A DNA stretch of 64,000 nt, taken from the NCBI RefSeq assembly GCF_014805625.2, contig NW_023998414.1:36540427-36604426 (forward strand), written 5' to 3'. Shown piece by piece: positions 24,889 to 37,520 of this stretch; positions within the stretch are counted from its first letter, which is position 1; the number at the start of each line of letters is the position of its first letter. The stretch is from Glossina fuscipes. Taxonomy: Eukaryota > Arthropoda > Insecta > Diptera > Glossinidae. The notes below the pieces were generated by a model that made no database searches, was not told where the DNA came from, and saw only the letters and a list, made by a program, of their open reading frames with translations. Made by a program: the position numbers and the translations under genes.

Positions 24889-25906
24889 TCCCTTTTCTTC
24901 ACTTTTTTTTGTTTTTTCATTCATTATTTTTTGATAAAGTGGTACAAAAAGCACACGCACCATATGGGCTAATCGTGGTAGGAAGTGAGCGGGGGATCGA
25001 GGGATATGGCTCGTGGTTGTAACTTCGGCATCAGCAATGTCAGTTGCGTACAGATAGCACTCGAGGCATTGTCGCTATCATTGCCACACACTAGTACTTT
25101 ACGTCTTGCAGAACCATTACTAGCAACACAAGACTATTATAAAAAACAATTGTTTTAACAAAGCTAATAAAAACATTTTCTTTTGGTCTTCTATTTGAGC
25201 CTGCAGAAATCAACGGAAAAGTTAAATGTAAAAGATGGACATTTTAAGAGACGGAAAGAGCTACTAATGCAGACATCTGCTGGCCAAACTGCAGACACAT
25301 GTTTCGTTTTGATGGCATTGTGTAAAAGAAAACAGCAGTGCACTAAAATTAGGGGAAATTGATTTAATAATAAAATGCAAAATGTTAATGAAGTCATCAA
25401 GTGCACTGTAATTCAATTCGATCTCATATTTTTATAATTTCGTTCGAATGTCATTTTACATTAGTTGCAATCAAATATATTCGTTAGTATTGTATCTCTT
25501 TCTCTCTCTCTCTCTCTCTGTCATATGTTTAAAACGTTGCATCGTTTCATGTTTCGAAATTGTTAAAGTTTGCCCACAGCCGGCAGGGGAATATTGCATT
25601 TTCCGTGGACTCAATATCTTGGAGATATAAAGAGATAAATAGAGAAAATTGTGTAGAATATTTGGTTTTCACTAACCGAGCATCATTCATATTTGTTTTC
25701 TTTTTTTTTTCTGCATTTAGGACCCAAGCTCACAAAGTGTACGGAAAGAACTGAAGATATATTCAACGAATTTCACAAACCTAATATTGTCTAATAGAGT
25801 TTAGCTAACATATATTTTGCGAGCTGATATAAAAAGCTTGAATTTATATAAATATGTATAAAATCAGTCAGAAAAACATAATTTCATACATATACTTTTA
25901 AAAATA
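24889..25906. other. non-coding, nothing recognised
   Basis: (TC)n at 25501-25519 and a T tract at 25702-25712. No supported gene. Open frames at 25191-25406 and 25448-25754 have no domain signature. Confidence 0.5.
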
Positions 25907-25960
25907 TATATATATATATATATATACAATATATATACGTATATATATGTATACATATAG
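25907..25960. repeat. (TA)n-rich microsatellite at a retrotransposon truncation point
   Basis: TA-rich run with CA and CG interruptions; it ends exactly where the reverse-transcriptase remnant at 25961 becomes readable. Confidence 0.8.
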
Positions 25961-26640
25961 GTAGTTGAATGGGGTCAGGCAAATAGGATAAGTTTTAATG
26001 CCACTAAAAGACAAAGCTGTCTTCTAACGTGCAGGAAAATTGATGAACAGGCCTTATTTTTTGGTAGTGTCCATGCCGAAGAATCGACAACCCTTGGTGT
26101 TCGGGATATGAGAATGCAAACTGATGTTCGTTAGACTGAACATGTATTCAAAGTGTCGGAAGATGCAACCTAGGGATTAGGTATTTTAAAGCCGTGCAAA
26201 AAATACTTCACTGCACCCGATATCCCTTCCATTTACATAGTCTATGTATGGGAGAGAGCATAATTGTCTTGGAGGCCCTCTACCGCATACAGCGAAAGAC
26301 TTAGATGCTCATGGGCGTCAAAAAAGTGCCACGAACTCTCGATCTTTGTGTGGTGTTGCTTACGCGCAGATACATCCTTGGCAAGGGTTCTACAGAGATA
26401 AAAGAGATTTATCCACCCATTAAGTCCTTTAAGGGGTCTAAAAGGCTTTCTCAGCTTGCTCACCCACTCCGCCTGATGTTACCTGTATACCGTATTTCTT
26501 CGTTTGCAACCGTACTGCCAATCTTTGCAACTACCTAACCACCTATGGAGCAACCTATTAACGATGTCTCCATTTCCAAGCCGAGCAAGTACAAACGCTA
26601 CTCCTTTTCTCCAGCCAACTTAAGCCTTTATATATCATAA
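25961..26640 (+). pseudogene. non-LTR retrotransposon reverse-transcriptase C-terminal remnant
   Basis: Translation from 25961 gives 'EWGQANRISFNATKRQSC', the region just after the RT catalytic core in many insect non-LTR elements. A degraded 'LGVRDMRMQTDVR' (usual LGMxxxxDxRW) ends in a stop. After frame changes the reading resumes as 'LGILKPCKKYFT' and then, from 26305, 'RYILGKGSTEIKEIYPP' and 'AHPLRLMLPVYRISSF', the typical C-terminal stretch. Stops and at least one frameshift show it is dead. It is 5'-truncated at a TA microsatellite. Clade not assigned. Confidence 0.75.
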
Positions 26641-26689
26641 AGAAATTGCGGTACTATTAAGTTTGTGTGCATGCATGCAATTCCCAGCA

Positions 26690-26995
26690 GGGATATGAAG
26701 AGACTCAACCTTCGATCGATTCAGAATCACTTTCTAAATCGATTTAAGCTTGTCCGTCCGTCTCTTCCCGGTTGTTTTCTTGTGTTCAACCTACAAGCCG
26801 CAAATATTTGAGAAAAAATTTGGAACAATTTCGTGCAATTTCGTGCGGGCTTGGTCCAAAAATAAACGCCAATGAAAATGTTTCGGATTGAACCAATTTT
26901 CGATCACTGGTCATTAAAAGTCTTATATTGATAAGTTGTTATCGGAAAAAATATTGGCATTTTTAGTGAGAAAAAAATTAATTTTTTTTATTTTT
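26690..26995 (+). mobile_element. Fam-B interspersed repeat, good copy
   Basis: Shows 'gattcagaatcactttct', 'gatttaagcttgtccgtccg', 'cttgtgttcaacctacaag', 'cgcaaatatttgaga' and a final 'ttgataagttgttatc' block, in the same order as 5.5 kb. It lies 50 bases after the retrotransposon remnant. Confidence 0.65.
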
Positions 26996-29900
26996 TACTG
27001 GGAACGAGATTTCGATTAACGATTAAAGTATAGGAATCGTTCATTTGTCAATCGCATAAAGTTGGCTCCAATTTCTCTTCTTTCTATTTCTTTAATCTTA
27101 CGTGGCTAAGAGCTGATTAAAAGGAATTGTGGTGTAGCTGTAAATGTTCCCTAATGCGTATTCCCATTATCTTACATATAATATAATAAAATGGAATATA
27201 TATATATATATATTATGCATTGCTTATAATCCTCGGTTACCTTTCGCCAGCGGTAAATGTATCTTATTTTCTTATGCGACTCCTTAACCAGGAGAAAAGA
27301 ATTGTATATAAATCTATACAAGCATCAGTAATCAGCCTCCGCATTTAAGTAGATTTTCTACTTTAAATCAGATCCGGCTGTTACGCCGTTGACACTAATG
27401 GAGCTTTTAAAACAATTTTCTGAGAGTAAAATGCTTTGCGAAAACGAGAAGCAGGAAAAAAGAAAAAAAAATAAGAAAAAAAAAAAAGTATATAAAAAAA
27501 ATCATTAATCTTCTCAATGTATGTAATTGTTTGTGTGTGGTCGTGGGTTCAAAACGATTTAATATCTACAAAAAAAAAAAAAAAAAAAAAAAAAGAAATG
27601 AAAACTGAAGGATTGAACGAGTGAATCAACGAACGAACGAATGAGCGAACAAACCAACCGAACAACCAGCGATTACAAAACAAAACAAAATGACTGACAT
27701 TAAAAACCATTAAGGACTGTTATTACCGTTGAATCTAAGCATGCTGTTGTAAAGGAGGTCTAAAAATAATTATTTAAGTGCACATATAAACACACGCATG
27801 AAAGCATGCATAACACATGTTTACTCACTCTTGACAACCGACAAAGGATTCATATTTTACTTACGCAAGTTAACACACACTCATCCCATATTCACACACA
27901 CGCACACGCATACACAGTTAGTTATACACATTAACGTGTTTAGTGTTTAGTATCTAGTGGTTTTCTGTGTTGTTTCATCCATTGAATAACAAACGCACTT
28001 GCACACGTGCTAACCATACATTTACATGTCGCCTCCGCTGCCTTCCTCTCCGAGAAAAAAAGCAAAACAAAAAAAAAAAAAAAAAAAAATAAATAAATAA
28101 TTTTGTAAAATTTCAAGTGTAAACATATACAAGTACAGTATTTATAATGGAACGCACCGCACCGATACTTGACTATGTCAACGTAAGCGACAACGAGGTT
28201 GATTACACGAAAGTTCATGATGAATAACATATGTGTGGACATGTTTTAAACAGAAAAATCCTATTAACCAAATTAATTTTGACACTTGTGTTTCAGTGAG
28301 TTAAAATAACACACACACACGCACACACGCTCGCACGCACGCACGCATGGACGCAAAGCCAAAAGAAAGTCACACGCCTACCGTTATGCAAACGAACAAA
28401 ACGAAACATTCATGAAACATATAAAATGTATGCATACACTTACATATGCAAAACATATGTACATGCACACGATAAACGATAAACTGAAGAACTGGCCCTT
28501 AACAGACGTACAGAACGACGACACGCTTGGGTTTATGTATACATATGTATATATATAGCAAAGCATACATATCATACACTTGTTGCCCAAATAATTCGTC
28601 GCATAAAAATTTCGTCTAAGCCTACCACTACACATGCGTTTGTCTTTCCTCTCTAATCGGTACTATACCAATGACTCCCTTATTCGGCATTTGTTTAATA
28701 AAACAAATGTAATTTATAAGGCATAAGGCGAGCGTATGTGTGTGTGGGCGTATATGCGTATAGATATGTTTCATCGTTACATTGGCGAAAGACGACCATG
28801 CGTTGTATGTAATAATTTTGCATTAGTTAAACACAATTAGCGGTAATGTTGTGCTTTCGCTTCATTTGCACATATTTTTGAAAATTTGTGTATCATATAG
28901 TCGCTCTGCGCACAGGATGCCTCCAATTTCCGTGGGTGAGTATAATTAGACACGCATGCTTGCTTATAATTACCTAAGAGTGTTTACTATTCGTAAGTAT
29001 TGTTCTTAAATATGTCGATTCTTTAACCCTCACTATGTAAGATTAAATATTTAATTGAAATTTTTCCACGCTCTTATCCCTCCATTAACATAAAACGAAG
29101 GATGTCAGTTAAGATTAATTTAGAGAAATTAAATCTGTAAACCAATACCAATCTAAAGCGTATAGGTTTGAAAAAGACGAGTTGATATTTCTATGTAGCA
29201 GAGCTACATATATTCATATTTCGCCACGAATTAGTGGAAGAATCTAGTTTGTTGTCGTCATAATCGGGGCAATAAAATACGTTTTTATGATGAAATTCAT
29301 TGAATGAACTAATGACACTTTTCCCCAGGGTGTGTTCAGGAGAAATGCTCAAGTTGAGGAGACAATCGATGGCCTTATTAGCATATCTAGTGCTGATGTT
29401 GCAGCCACGTGGAAATAAGGAATATCGCGCTTATTGTGAGGAATACAGGAGATGAGATTAATAGAAAAATTCTGGTTTCGTACGACCGGTTATATAAGAA
29501 GGGTGTTCAAAAACTTAATCCAACCGACCTAAAGTGTTCACACCAAGTTCGAATGTCAAAATAGTATTAGACAGCGACGTTTGTCGAGAGATTTTAAGAG
29601 GCGTAATTTATTCCGAACAGCGACTTCTTAAAACTGGGCGTTATGTGGAAAGTGGTTAGGAAAGTGCACCGATCTGAGAAATTTTCAATAGCATTCGTCC
29701 TTGAGTCGAAACTTGAGTCACTGAAGCATAGTAAAAAGCATTTTTCGATATGTACTAAGGCATGCAATTGTGTCGTGAGACGCAACGTCCGCACGATTCA
29801 GAACGAACCGACCATTCGGATCAATACCGGACCATAGGGGTGCTGAGAATGAAAGCAACGTGTTAAAAGTGCTCGAAGCTCAATGTTATGTAGACGGCTT

Positions 29901-31993
29901 TCTTTGATTATCGTGTCCGTACGCGTTATGAAATTCTGTGTGTTAAGAACAACTGCTTTTGTTCTTATGCTCATTCGACAGCAACTTGGGCGTTTCTGAA
30001 CTCTTTTCGTGATTTTTATGTTTTCGAATTTTTTTTCAGGCAATCGATGATAGCTTGCAGTACATTTGGATTAAGTAGATTTGGAAGTTACTCTTCTTTC
30101 GCTTAGCTATCAGTGTTTATACGATCTTCTTTCAAATAATATCATTTGATCAATATGTTAGATGCAGCAATTAGGCTATGCATAGAGTCTACCAGGTTAT
30201 CAGTTACCTTAACGGAAGGTTATGTATTTTGGTAAGGACATCACACTTGCCGATTTGCCACACAGCCACTACGCATGGCAACTTCTTTATCTCTCCCACC
30301 TTCGTCAATCTTTTCTCACTGCGGATAGATGATATCTTTCGAGTAATTGGTCAAATTAAAAAAAAAAAAAAAAAAAAAATATCCGCAAAAAATGTTTCGG
30401 TTTAATTATAAGTGATTACCTGCAAACTTTGCAACGCAAATATAAGATGCCATATCGGGAAAACATTTGATTAGTTCACGTGTTTTTCCTTTGTACGTGC
30501 TGGTTGATTGTATCTGATGAAAGAATTCGAACTTGACAGATTTTCATATCTCTTTTATATTGATTAGATCTTTTCCATTTGCCTTGGCGGATACGAAATA
30601 CTTGCCGTAAGGGAATAATATAGATAGTGGAAATATGTAGATAGACGGATGATATAAGTTGCTGCATAACGTATTTTTAGGATATGCTATGTTCATATGC
30701 GATGAGGTTGTAAGCGATATATTAAAATGAATGTGATGATGACGACGAGCGTACTTGTATGCTCACTAGATGTGGAAGCAAGAGCAACAACTATTTTTCG
30801 AAAAGGACGTAAGCGTGTACAGAAATGCTGCATATTCTTCAAAATATTTCCATCTTCAAGAACTCAAAAGAGATGCTCATAAGAAACCGTTAATCCAAAG
30901 CAATAATTTCTGAAAAAAAGTCATTTGCATGTGCGAAAAATGAATTTCGAGTTTAGCGATTTTCTTACTAATCGATAACACACTCTATTAACTCTGTATT
31001 AACGCATTTTAAATGCATTCTTGTCGTTCATACTTATGTACACTTCATGTTGCTTATTAGAAACACACCACACTGCGTAAGTACAAAAAAGGCAATTTGC
31101 TTATTGCTTACAACGAAAATATTTTTTTTTTTTCACATATGCGTTACCCTATTAATTTTTATTATATTATAAAAAAGGCGAGAAGAAAACAAACATTAAA
31201 AATTTTCGATATCGTCGACCGATATTATTGGTAAGTGATTTACTTTGCCATCATATATATCAATATGTTGAAGATGCGAACAGCGATATGTTTACATTAG
31301 AACTACATTTGTGTGCATAGCTTATAATTTCACACGATATATATTTGTTTTTGCTCTTAATAAGTCAGTCGTTTATGAAATTTTTGATGTTTATTCGAAG
31401 TGCTTGCGCTACAATGAACATACGTGAAGAGTAATAATATTAAACTTATGAATTAATTATGAAAACTGAAGGCAGAGAAATGAATTCATAAAGTTGTTTA
31501 ATTTAAACGTTCACTCACCTAGCAGCTTTAAGTAAAGAGTTTTTAGTTATTCCAAAAAACCAAAAAACAACAACAATTGCTCCTTTAAGTAAATGTTTGT
31601 TTTAATTGGCAGCGAACTTGTGTGCGGCATATCACGAAGGCCTGATTGTTAAAGTCGCGTAGGTCGCGAACCTGCACAATAAAGCAGAAGTCATTTCAAT
31701 TGTCGGCTCTGTCTTTTCGAGGTTTATTTGGGTAGAAAACGCTACGTTCCTTAGGTATACAAATCAGTTTTCACCGGCAAAAATTTCGTTCGCGTTCTCT
31801 CGATATCGAATACCGTGAACTGGCTCCAGCCTTATCGATAACAAATATTTTTTTCACAGTATTGTCCACTGCTAACCATAAATTTTTCCATTTTATTGAC
31901 AAAATGTTGATGATCAACAATTTACGGAGCCACCTATTGCGAAAGATAAAATGAGAAAATCTGTAAAAAATACCAAAAAAAAAAAAAAAAAAT
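26996..31993. other. non-coding; simple sequence and unassigned DNA
   Basis: TA run near 27199-27212. A24-type tract at 27571-27594, then a degenerate GAAC-type run (27620-27670). CA-rich alternating sequence with CACG units runs through 27780-28460, including 28311-28348. A30-type tract at 28070-28089. 29300-30060 is less simple and may be an old mobile element, but every frame is broken and no family was recognised. A tracts at 30360-30379 and 31976-31992. Confidence 0.5.
28311..28348. repeat. (CA)n/(CACG)n alternating purine-pyrimidine tract
   Basis: Runs of ACAC followed by GCAC units, in a wider CA-rich interval (about 27780-28460). Confidence 0.85.
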
Positions 31994-32083
31994 AAAGCCG
32001 TGGGTAACGATGCAACACCCATAGAGATCGTGTAACTGTTAAATGATGATAATCTCGATGTTAAGTGTAAACTATTTAACGTG

Positions 32084-32437
32084 GTTTACGATACAGGGAA
32101 AGCAATGACGGGAGATGTCACGATCCTAGGATGATATCCTTAATGAATTATGTTTTGAACATATTCCTAAGAATAAATCAGGAATGGATTTATGTGGCGG
32201 TAGGGTAGCGATTCAGTATCTCGTCGTACTCGTGCGATACAGTGATTTAACCTTCTAAGGAAAAGCAATGACGAGAGATATNNNNNNNNNNCGATACAGT
32301 GATTTAACCTTCTAAGGAAAAGCAATGACGAGAGATATCACGATTATAGAATGATATTGCTAATGAATTATGTTTTGAAAATATTCCTAAGAATAAATAA
32401 GCAATGGATTTATGTGGCGGTAGGGTAGCGATTCAGA
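32084..32437 (+). repeat. diverged direct duplication within the RT remnant
   Basis: 32084-32216 and 32292-32437 share the same order of blocks from 'cgataca' through 'gcaatgacg(a/g)gagat', 'aatgaattatgttttgaa' and 'ttatgtggcggtagggtagc'. They differ at several positions, so this is a real diverged duplication. A third, partial, exact copy (32235-32281) adjoins the gap. Confidence 0.8.
32282..32291. other. assembly gap (10 N) flanked by identical 47-bp copies
   Basis: 32235-32281 and 32292-32338 are identical. This is the pattern of an unmerged contig overlap, so the copy number of the duplication here is not reliable. Confidence 0.9.
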
Positions 32438-33110
32438 AAGGCATGGGCACCAGGAAAACTTTGTTTTGCATTCTAGTTCTAGTCCATAAGTGCAGAGATG
32501 TGGAAACAGATATATTTCTCTGTTTTCCAGATATGGACAGATGAATGAAAGAAATTTGTATTCGAGACAAAAAGCCTTTAGTCCCTAGCAACGATGTCAG
32601 AACAAATTATATTCTTATAAAGAGACAGATTTGGCTTCTTGTCTCCTCTTCTTTTTAATGTCTACTCTGAGCTAATCATTGAAGAAGCTATTCACACAAT
32701 CGAAGCAGGTATTAAAGTCAATGAACAATTCATCAGTAATTCATCCGATATGCGGCCGAACAACTGTCCTAGCATATAATAGGCAGAATGTGCAGATCCC
32801 AAGTCAATCGAAAACTGTATATGAAAATGTCACGCTATTAATTAATCATTGAAACTTGGAAAGGGTCTCCAAGTTTTTATACCTTGAAATTGAGATAGCG
32901 ACGTAGAATTAGAGAGAAAAATAGAAATGGCTAGAATATTGTACGCGAAATATTAGAAAATTCTAGCAAGCCGCGAGGGGTCTGCGTCATGGTTACGCAA
33001 TATTCGAAATTGGATAGGTCTGAGAATACAATATATATATATATATATATCAGTTAGTCCAGAATAATGTCATGATTTGTAAAAAAAACAAACCAAAATA
33101 AAAGCCACGC

Positions 33111-34714
33111 ATATGATCAACCATGTTTAGTAACGGATTGGTAAAGAAAGAAGAAGAATAAGATGAAAGAATTTTTTTAATAAACAATAATAGAAATAAG
33201 TGAACAATAGGTCTTGGTAATAAAAGTTAACAGTACAAAATTGGGGCATAGTCGGCTCAATTTTGTGAATGCCGCCGCTCCCATCATCTCTTTTTGCCGG
33301 AATGTAACGGGCTTTACGCGAAAAAAGGGGAAAATGCCCCATAGTTATTAATAAATTCTTAATTTAGGATTATATCAAGCGAGATGGTGAAGAATGTTTA
33401 ATAGTCGGCCTTGCCCGTCTATAAATTTTGTACTTGCTTGTCCTTGGTTACCGTATGTGTTTTGATTGAAAAACAAGAAAACCTCATAACTGATGAGCAG
33501 CATCTAAATAGTCGATCTAAGCCAAAACTAATTTCTTTCTTTTCTTCGTTATTTGCACTTCCACCGCATTTGTTTTTATGTCGCATCATTATAAAAACTT
33601 TTAAAATTTCGAATTTTAAATCAGCTTTAAAGTGTTTATGGCCATAGCACAGTCAACTCTGCTATGATGCGATTACTTGGCATTGATTTCTATGTTAAGG
33701 ATGTGTTTGATGAAATTCAAAATTAACTCGACTCAGGAAGCGCTTTCCACTGAGATATATAGAATTAAAATGAAACAGATTAATCTATGCCCAGGTTATA
33801 TGAAGTGATGCAAATTAAATATATTCGCCACTTGTAACGAGTCTTCTTAACCGGGGTGGAACTCAGTCAATCCGGGGTTCGTTGCAAGAATATTTATTTA
33901 GAACGAAATGCTCTGAACCTTCGGTGGGATGGTTTAAAATTCCCTTTTATTGTATAATAAGCGGGGTGTACAGCGTTGTGTAGAGGCTGGCTAAGGAAAG
34001 GAAATGAGTAATGAACTAAAAAGATGCAATGCTGTTTTCTTTGTTCATTTTGTATGAAAATAAGTCAATAATTGGAATTGGAGACGGTCCACAATGATTG
34101 TCAATGACATTGAAATGAAATAGAAAAGAATTGGGAAAGAATTCTTCTCTCATTATAATAGAACTTTTTCAAATTTTGCTACGCATTATAGGAAACATGA
34201 TTGTATTATGTATTAGTGTACGTGCATTGGAAATCGTTATATGATTTCCGCGTGCGAATAAAACAAATTGATTATGTTGTTATTTCGCCATTTTTATCCC
34301 ACATAAGTAAACATTTCAATATGTATATTTCAAGGCTTTTACAGAAATTTACAACAACTAAAAATAGTTCGTTCGCTTGTTCCAAGTTCGTAACTATAAC
34401 AAATAAATGTTTATTTTCATTTGTATTTAATATTTGCATATTTGTAAAATCTCAACTACAATGTATGCTGGTTTTATTGCTCCAGTACGTGATTGCGCCA
34501 CTTACGAGTTACTGACTATTCGCGGTAAGGTCTCTTAAGTTTGCCTTGCAGTTTGCGATGCATTTTCTTCCACGTCTCTAGCTGTACTCATATAACTTTG
34601 GTGAGAAACATTTAGTGAGTTCGTGAATGTCCTTCCCAAGTAGCCATCATATATATCGTATCAAAACATATATATGGCATCAAGTGAGTCAACATGATCC
34701 GAGAATTGTTCTTC
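33111..34714. other. non-coding, nothing recognised
   Basis: No domain-bearing frame. The 34201-34515 open frame (104 codons) is AT-driven and begins at a non-ATG codon. Several interspersed TATA-type stretches were seen, but no clear element. Confidence 0.45.
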
Positions 34715-35505
34715 TTTTATATCCATCACCGAAGAATTTGCAAAGCGTAGAAGAAACGTTCATACACACACACACGCACAAAGTATATATATCCTTGATC
34801 ACGATGAATCACTGAATCGATTTAAGCATGTCCGTCTATCCGTCTGGGTAATGTCGCGTTTAAACATTCCTTTCGCCGGATAAATAAAGCTATCGACATT
34901 AATTTTGGCAACAACATCGAAAGCTCTTGCACGCAGCTTAACATGGAATTTGAACTAAATCGGTGAAAGGATGCGTTTACAGTGTTATGTAAAAGTTTCG
35001 AATGTATACTCTATGGGCAATGCTGTAATAATTCTACAATGCCTACTCAGTTTTTTATAGGGTGTCATTAATTCATTGTTTTTTCAAAATTTCTATATAA
35101 AGCACAGAAGCGAGCTTCGAACACCTATTAAACCATATAAATACTTGTCCGGTTTCAAATTTGGAATGGATCTGGATGTCTGGATGTCTGTTTGTCCGCG
35201 TGTCCATCGGCCCAACTGTGAAGATATCGTCTAGAAATTTTGTAAAAGAATTTGAAAATTATCTAAATTTTTTAAAGAGCACGCCTACTACGCGCACACG
35301 CCTATGCAACAAAAACTTTGAACATCTCTGCTTTCCCGTGTTTCTCTCATAACGTGCAACACATATCGGATATTAACCGCGCCCCTCTAATATTACAGAG
35401 TTCTTTTCCATTTTTTTTTTTTTTTTTTAATCATTTTTATGATAACGGTTCGGTGATCGGTTTAAAAGATTCGGTCACAACCGGATGTAATTTTCTTATT
35501 TGTTT
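34715..35505 (+). mobile_element. Fam-A element, near-complete copy
   Basis: Head 'TTTTATATCCATCACCGAAG', a CA microsatellite (34763-34780), 'agtatatatatccttgatca', 'gatttaagcatgtccgtc'. The second module has a GTCTGTTTGTCC block at ~35186. The end is 'AAAAGATTCGGTC', 'acaaccgg', 'TTTTCTTATTTGTTT', followed by a T-rich tract. It is missing part of module 1 relative to the 43.1-kb copy. No protein is encoded. Confidence 0.8.
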
Positions 35506-36479
35506 ATTTTTTTTTAATGTTTTTTGTTAGGAAAATTATTTTTTTACTAACATATCACTTTTATTGAATTTTTTATTGAATTAAATTTCTTTCGGCGCGT
35601 ATATGCGCTTTTATTTTTATTCATATATCAGCCTTCGGTTTGCATTACATCCAACCGAAATAACGAAAGTCTTTAAAGGCCCTTTAAATATAATTGAATT
35701 TTATCGGATTTTTGTTAAGAATACTTTATCCTATCAAACATTATGAAGCTGTCATTAGCGGCATCGATAAACATAATATGACAATTTATGGCTATAGATA
35801 TTGGGTCACGTCGTGCATTCAATAAATTTTATTTATTTATAAATAAAGCTCTGATTCATCCCATATGAAGTCATCAATCAGCATTGTTGTATAGTGTTTC
35901 AAAAAACCCCAAAAAGTTCGCAGTCTTCGAAAAATGCATTCAATATTTTAGTTGTCTATGGCATTAGATAAAGGTGAGCATTTGCAAATTCCACAAACGT
36001 AGGCGGATAGAATATAATCATTTCGTTATTCTGAATTATGAAAAAATAAGATATATTTCCTTGGGTCTCTGATCTATCCACGTTTCCTAACCTTCCAAGC
36101 GGAGAGACAAAATGAATATACCCCTAAAGGTAATGTGTGTCAAATAAATAAAAATATTAATGCTGTAGCTTCCGTTTTGCTGATGATGACGGAAATCGAG
36201 AAGAAATCCCATTTTCGTTAGGTTTGTTTAAAGCTCTTTTACGGCATTGATTGCGGTTCTTTTCATTCGATTTGTCAAAGACTATCGTCCCACTATGACA
36301 TAGCGTATGGTTCAGCAATGTTTGTAAATAATTCGTCGGAATTCTGTAAAGATATTTATATAAAGATCGTTGGAAATAGGGCTTTCTATGGGGAATGGTG
36401 ACCCGAATTATTTTCAATAGCGTTCCTCTTTGGACCAAAGCACAACAGTATACTAAATTCTGTCACACAACATCTCACA
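35506..36479. other. non-coding, no gene seen
   Basis: T-rich start directly after the Fam-A tail. The reverse-strand open frame 36157-36438 (93 codons) has no recognised motif and is not called. Confidence 0.45.
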
Positions 36480-36640
36480 AATTATGCCCCGTAATTTAAA
36501 TATAGGAAACACTACGAACAGACGGAAAGAGGGGCAGACAAGCTTAAGCTAATCCAGAAAGTGATTGCGGATTGATTGCTTTAATAAAAGGTATAAGTTC
36601 TTCGGTACCTTTCTACCTCAAGTGGTGTAACTTATAAAAA
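36480..36640 (-). mobile_element. Fam-B fragment, reverse orientation
   Basis: On the - strand: 'caatcactttctggattag', 'cttaagcttgtctgcccctc' and a 'tccgtctg' block, the Fam-B head order. Confidence 0.55.
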
Positions 36641-36787
36641 TTGAAAGTTGATTGAAGTTGATGTCGGGTAATATCGTTGCTTAATTACTCTACATCAGCT
36701 CGCTATGAAAAGGATTACTTATCATGATGAAAGAGTTACGCATGTATGCAAGAAGGTTGAAAACGTCAAGCGATGCTTTTCATATTC

Positions 36788-36794
<7 letters not shown>

Positions 36795-36820
<26 letters not shown>
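36795..36820. repeat. T26 homopolymer tract
   Basis: Uninterrupted T run. Confidence 0.9.
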
Positions 36821-37140
36821 GTTTCTTGTCAAACAAGGTATTATTCTTGACCTTGTGTTATTCTTGTACCTTGTTGCATGAGAGGAAGGTTAAGAAATGG
36901 TTCGATTTCATCGTGAATTTTTCGCCAAAGCCAAACATCTACTTTTTAGACGACTTTCTATTAAGAAAATTTTTCCATATAATTATTCTTTTCTAAAAAA
37001 AAAAAGGTAGGGCTATGTAGGAATTGGTTCTGGAAATTACTCAATTCAATTCATATTTAACAGGGCGTGCCTTTAAATCAAAACCTAATACTTCAATGTA
37101 TGAAACTCAGCAAAAATTTTAGGAAAGTCATGAAACACAA

Positions 37141-37266
37141 ATTTTTATACGGATCACCATCAAGTGGACAAAGAGACTTAACCGGTTGACTGTGTATGAC
37201 GATTCTATACGATTCTATGATCCGTCTGTGTCGGACTTTATTGTAATGTGTTATTATCATGAATGT

Positions 37267-37304
<38 letters not shown>

Positions 37305-37520
37305 GACCAATTATAGGCGACGTTCCCTATACGTGTAACACGGTGCAAGTCAGAGAGAAGAGAACAAGAGATAGAAAGGTTATTGACCTTTCCATGATCC
37401 TTTCCATAATAATGTGTTTCAGAGTGTATTTATGGCATAGGTCATGTCAAGTTATTTCATTACAGTCTAAGTTCATATTACACATATTTTGTGTATGACG
37501 AGTATAGTATCGTCAACGGT
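37141..37520 (+). mobile_element. Fam-C interspersed repeat, copy 2
   Basis: Begins 'TTTTTATACGGATCACCATC', recalling the Fam-A head. Then 'aaccggttgactgtgtatga', 'tatgatccgtctg', 'attatcatgaatgtg', a T29 tract (37271-37299) with inserted sequence, 'atttcattacagtctaag', and 'tgtgtatgacgagta'. These blocks match the copy at 4440-4690. Confidence 0.6.

Larger units (their letters stand above)
31994..33110 (+). pseudogene. RTE-like non-LTR retrotransposon reverse-transcriptase remnant
   Basis: Translation starts as 'KAVGNDATPIEIV' (RT entry motif KAxGxDxxPxE), then 'LLNDDNLDVKCKLFNVVYD', 'YVLNIFLRI', 'LFCILVLVHKCRDV', and 'LLFNVYSELIIEEAIHTIEA'. A frameshifted 'RYAAEQL' stands where the catalytic Y-A-D-D is expected. 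Further on come 'KIEMARILYAKY', 'SWLRNIRNWIGL' and 'NNVMI' near the C-terminus. Many stops, several frameshifts, a 10-N gap, a duplicated block and a TA microsatellite (33031-33050) inserted in the last part show it is inactive. Family assignment to an RTE-type element comes from the order of these motifs, from memory of the family. Confidence 0.75.

Noticed and set aside
34201..34515. 104-codon + strand frame
   Set aside because: Starts at a non-ATG codon, AT-driven composition, no domain or splice context.
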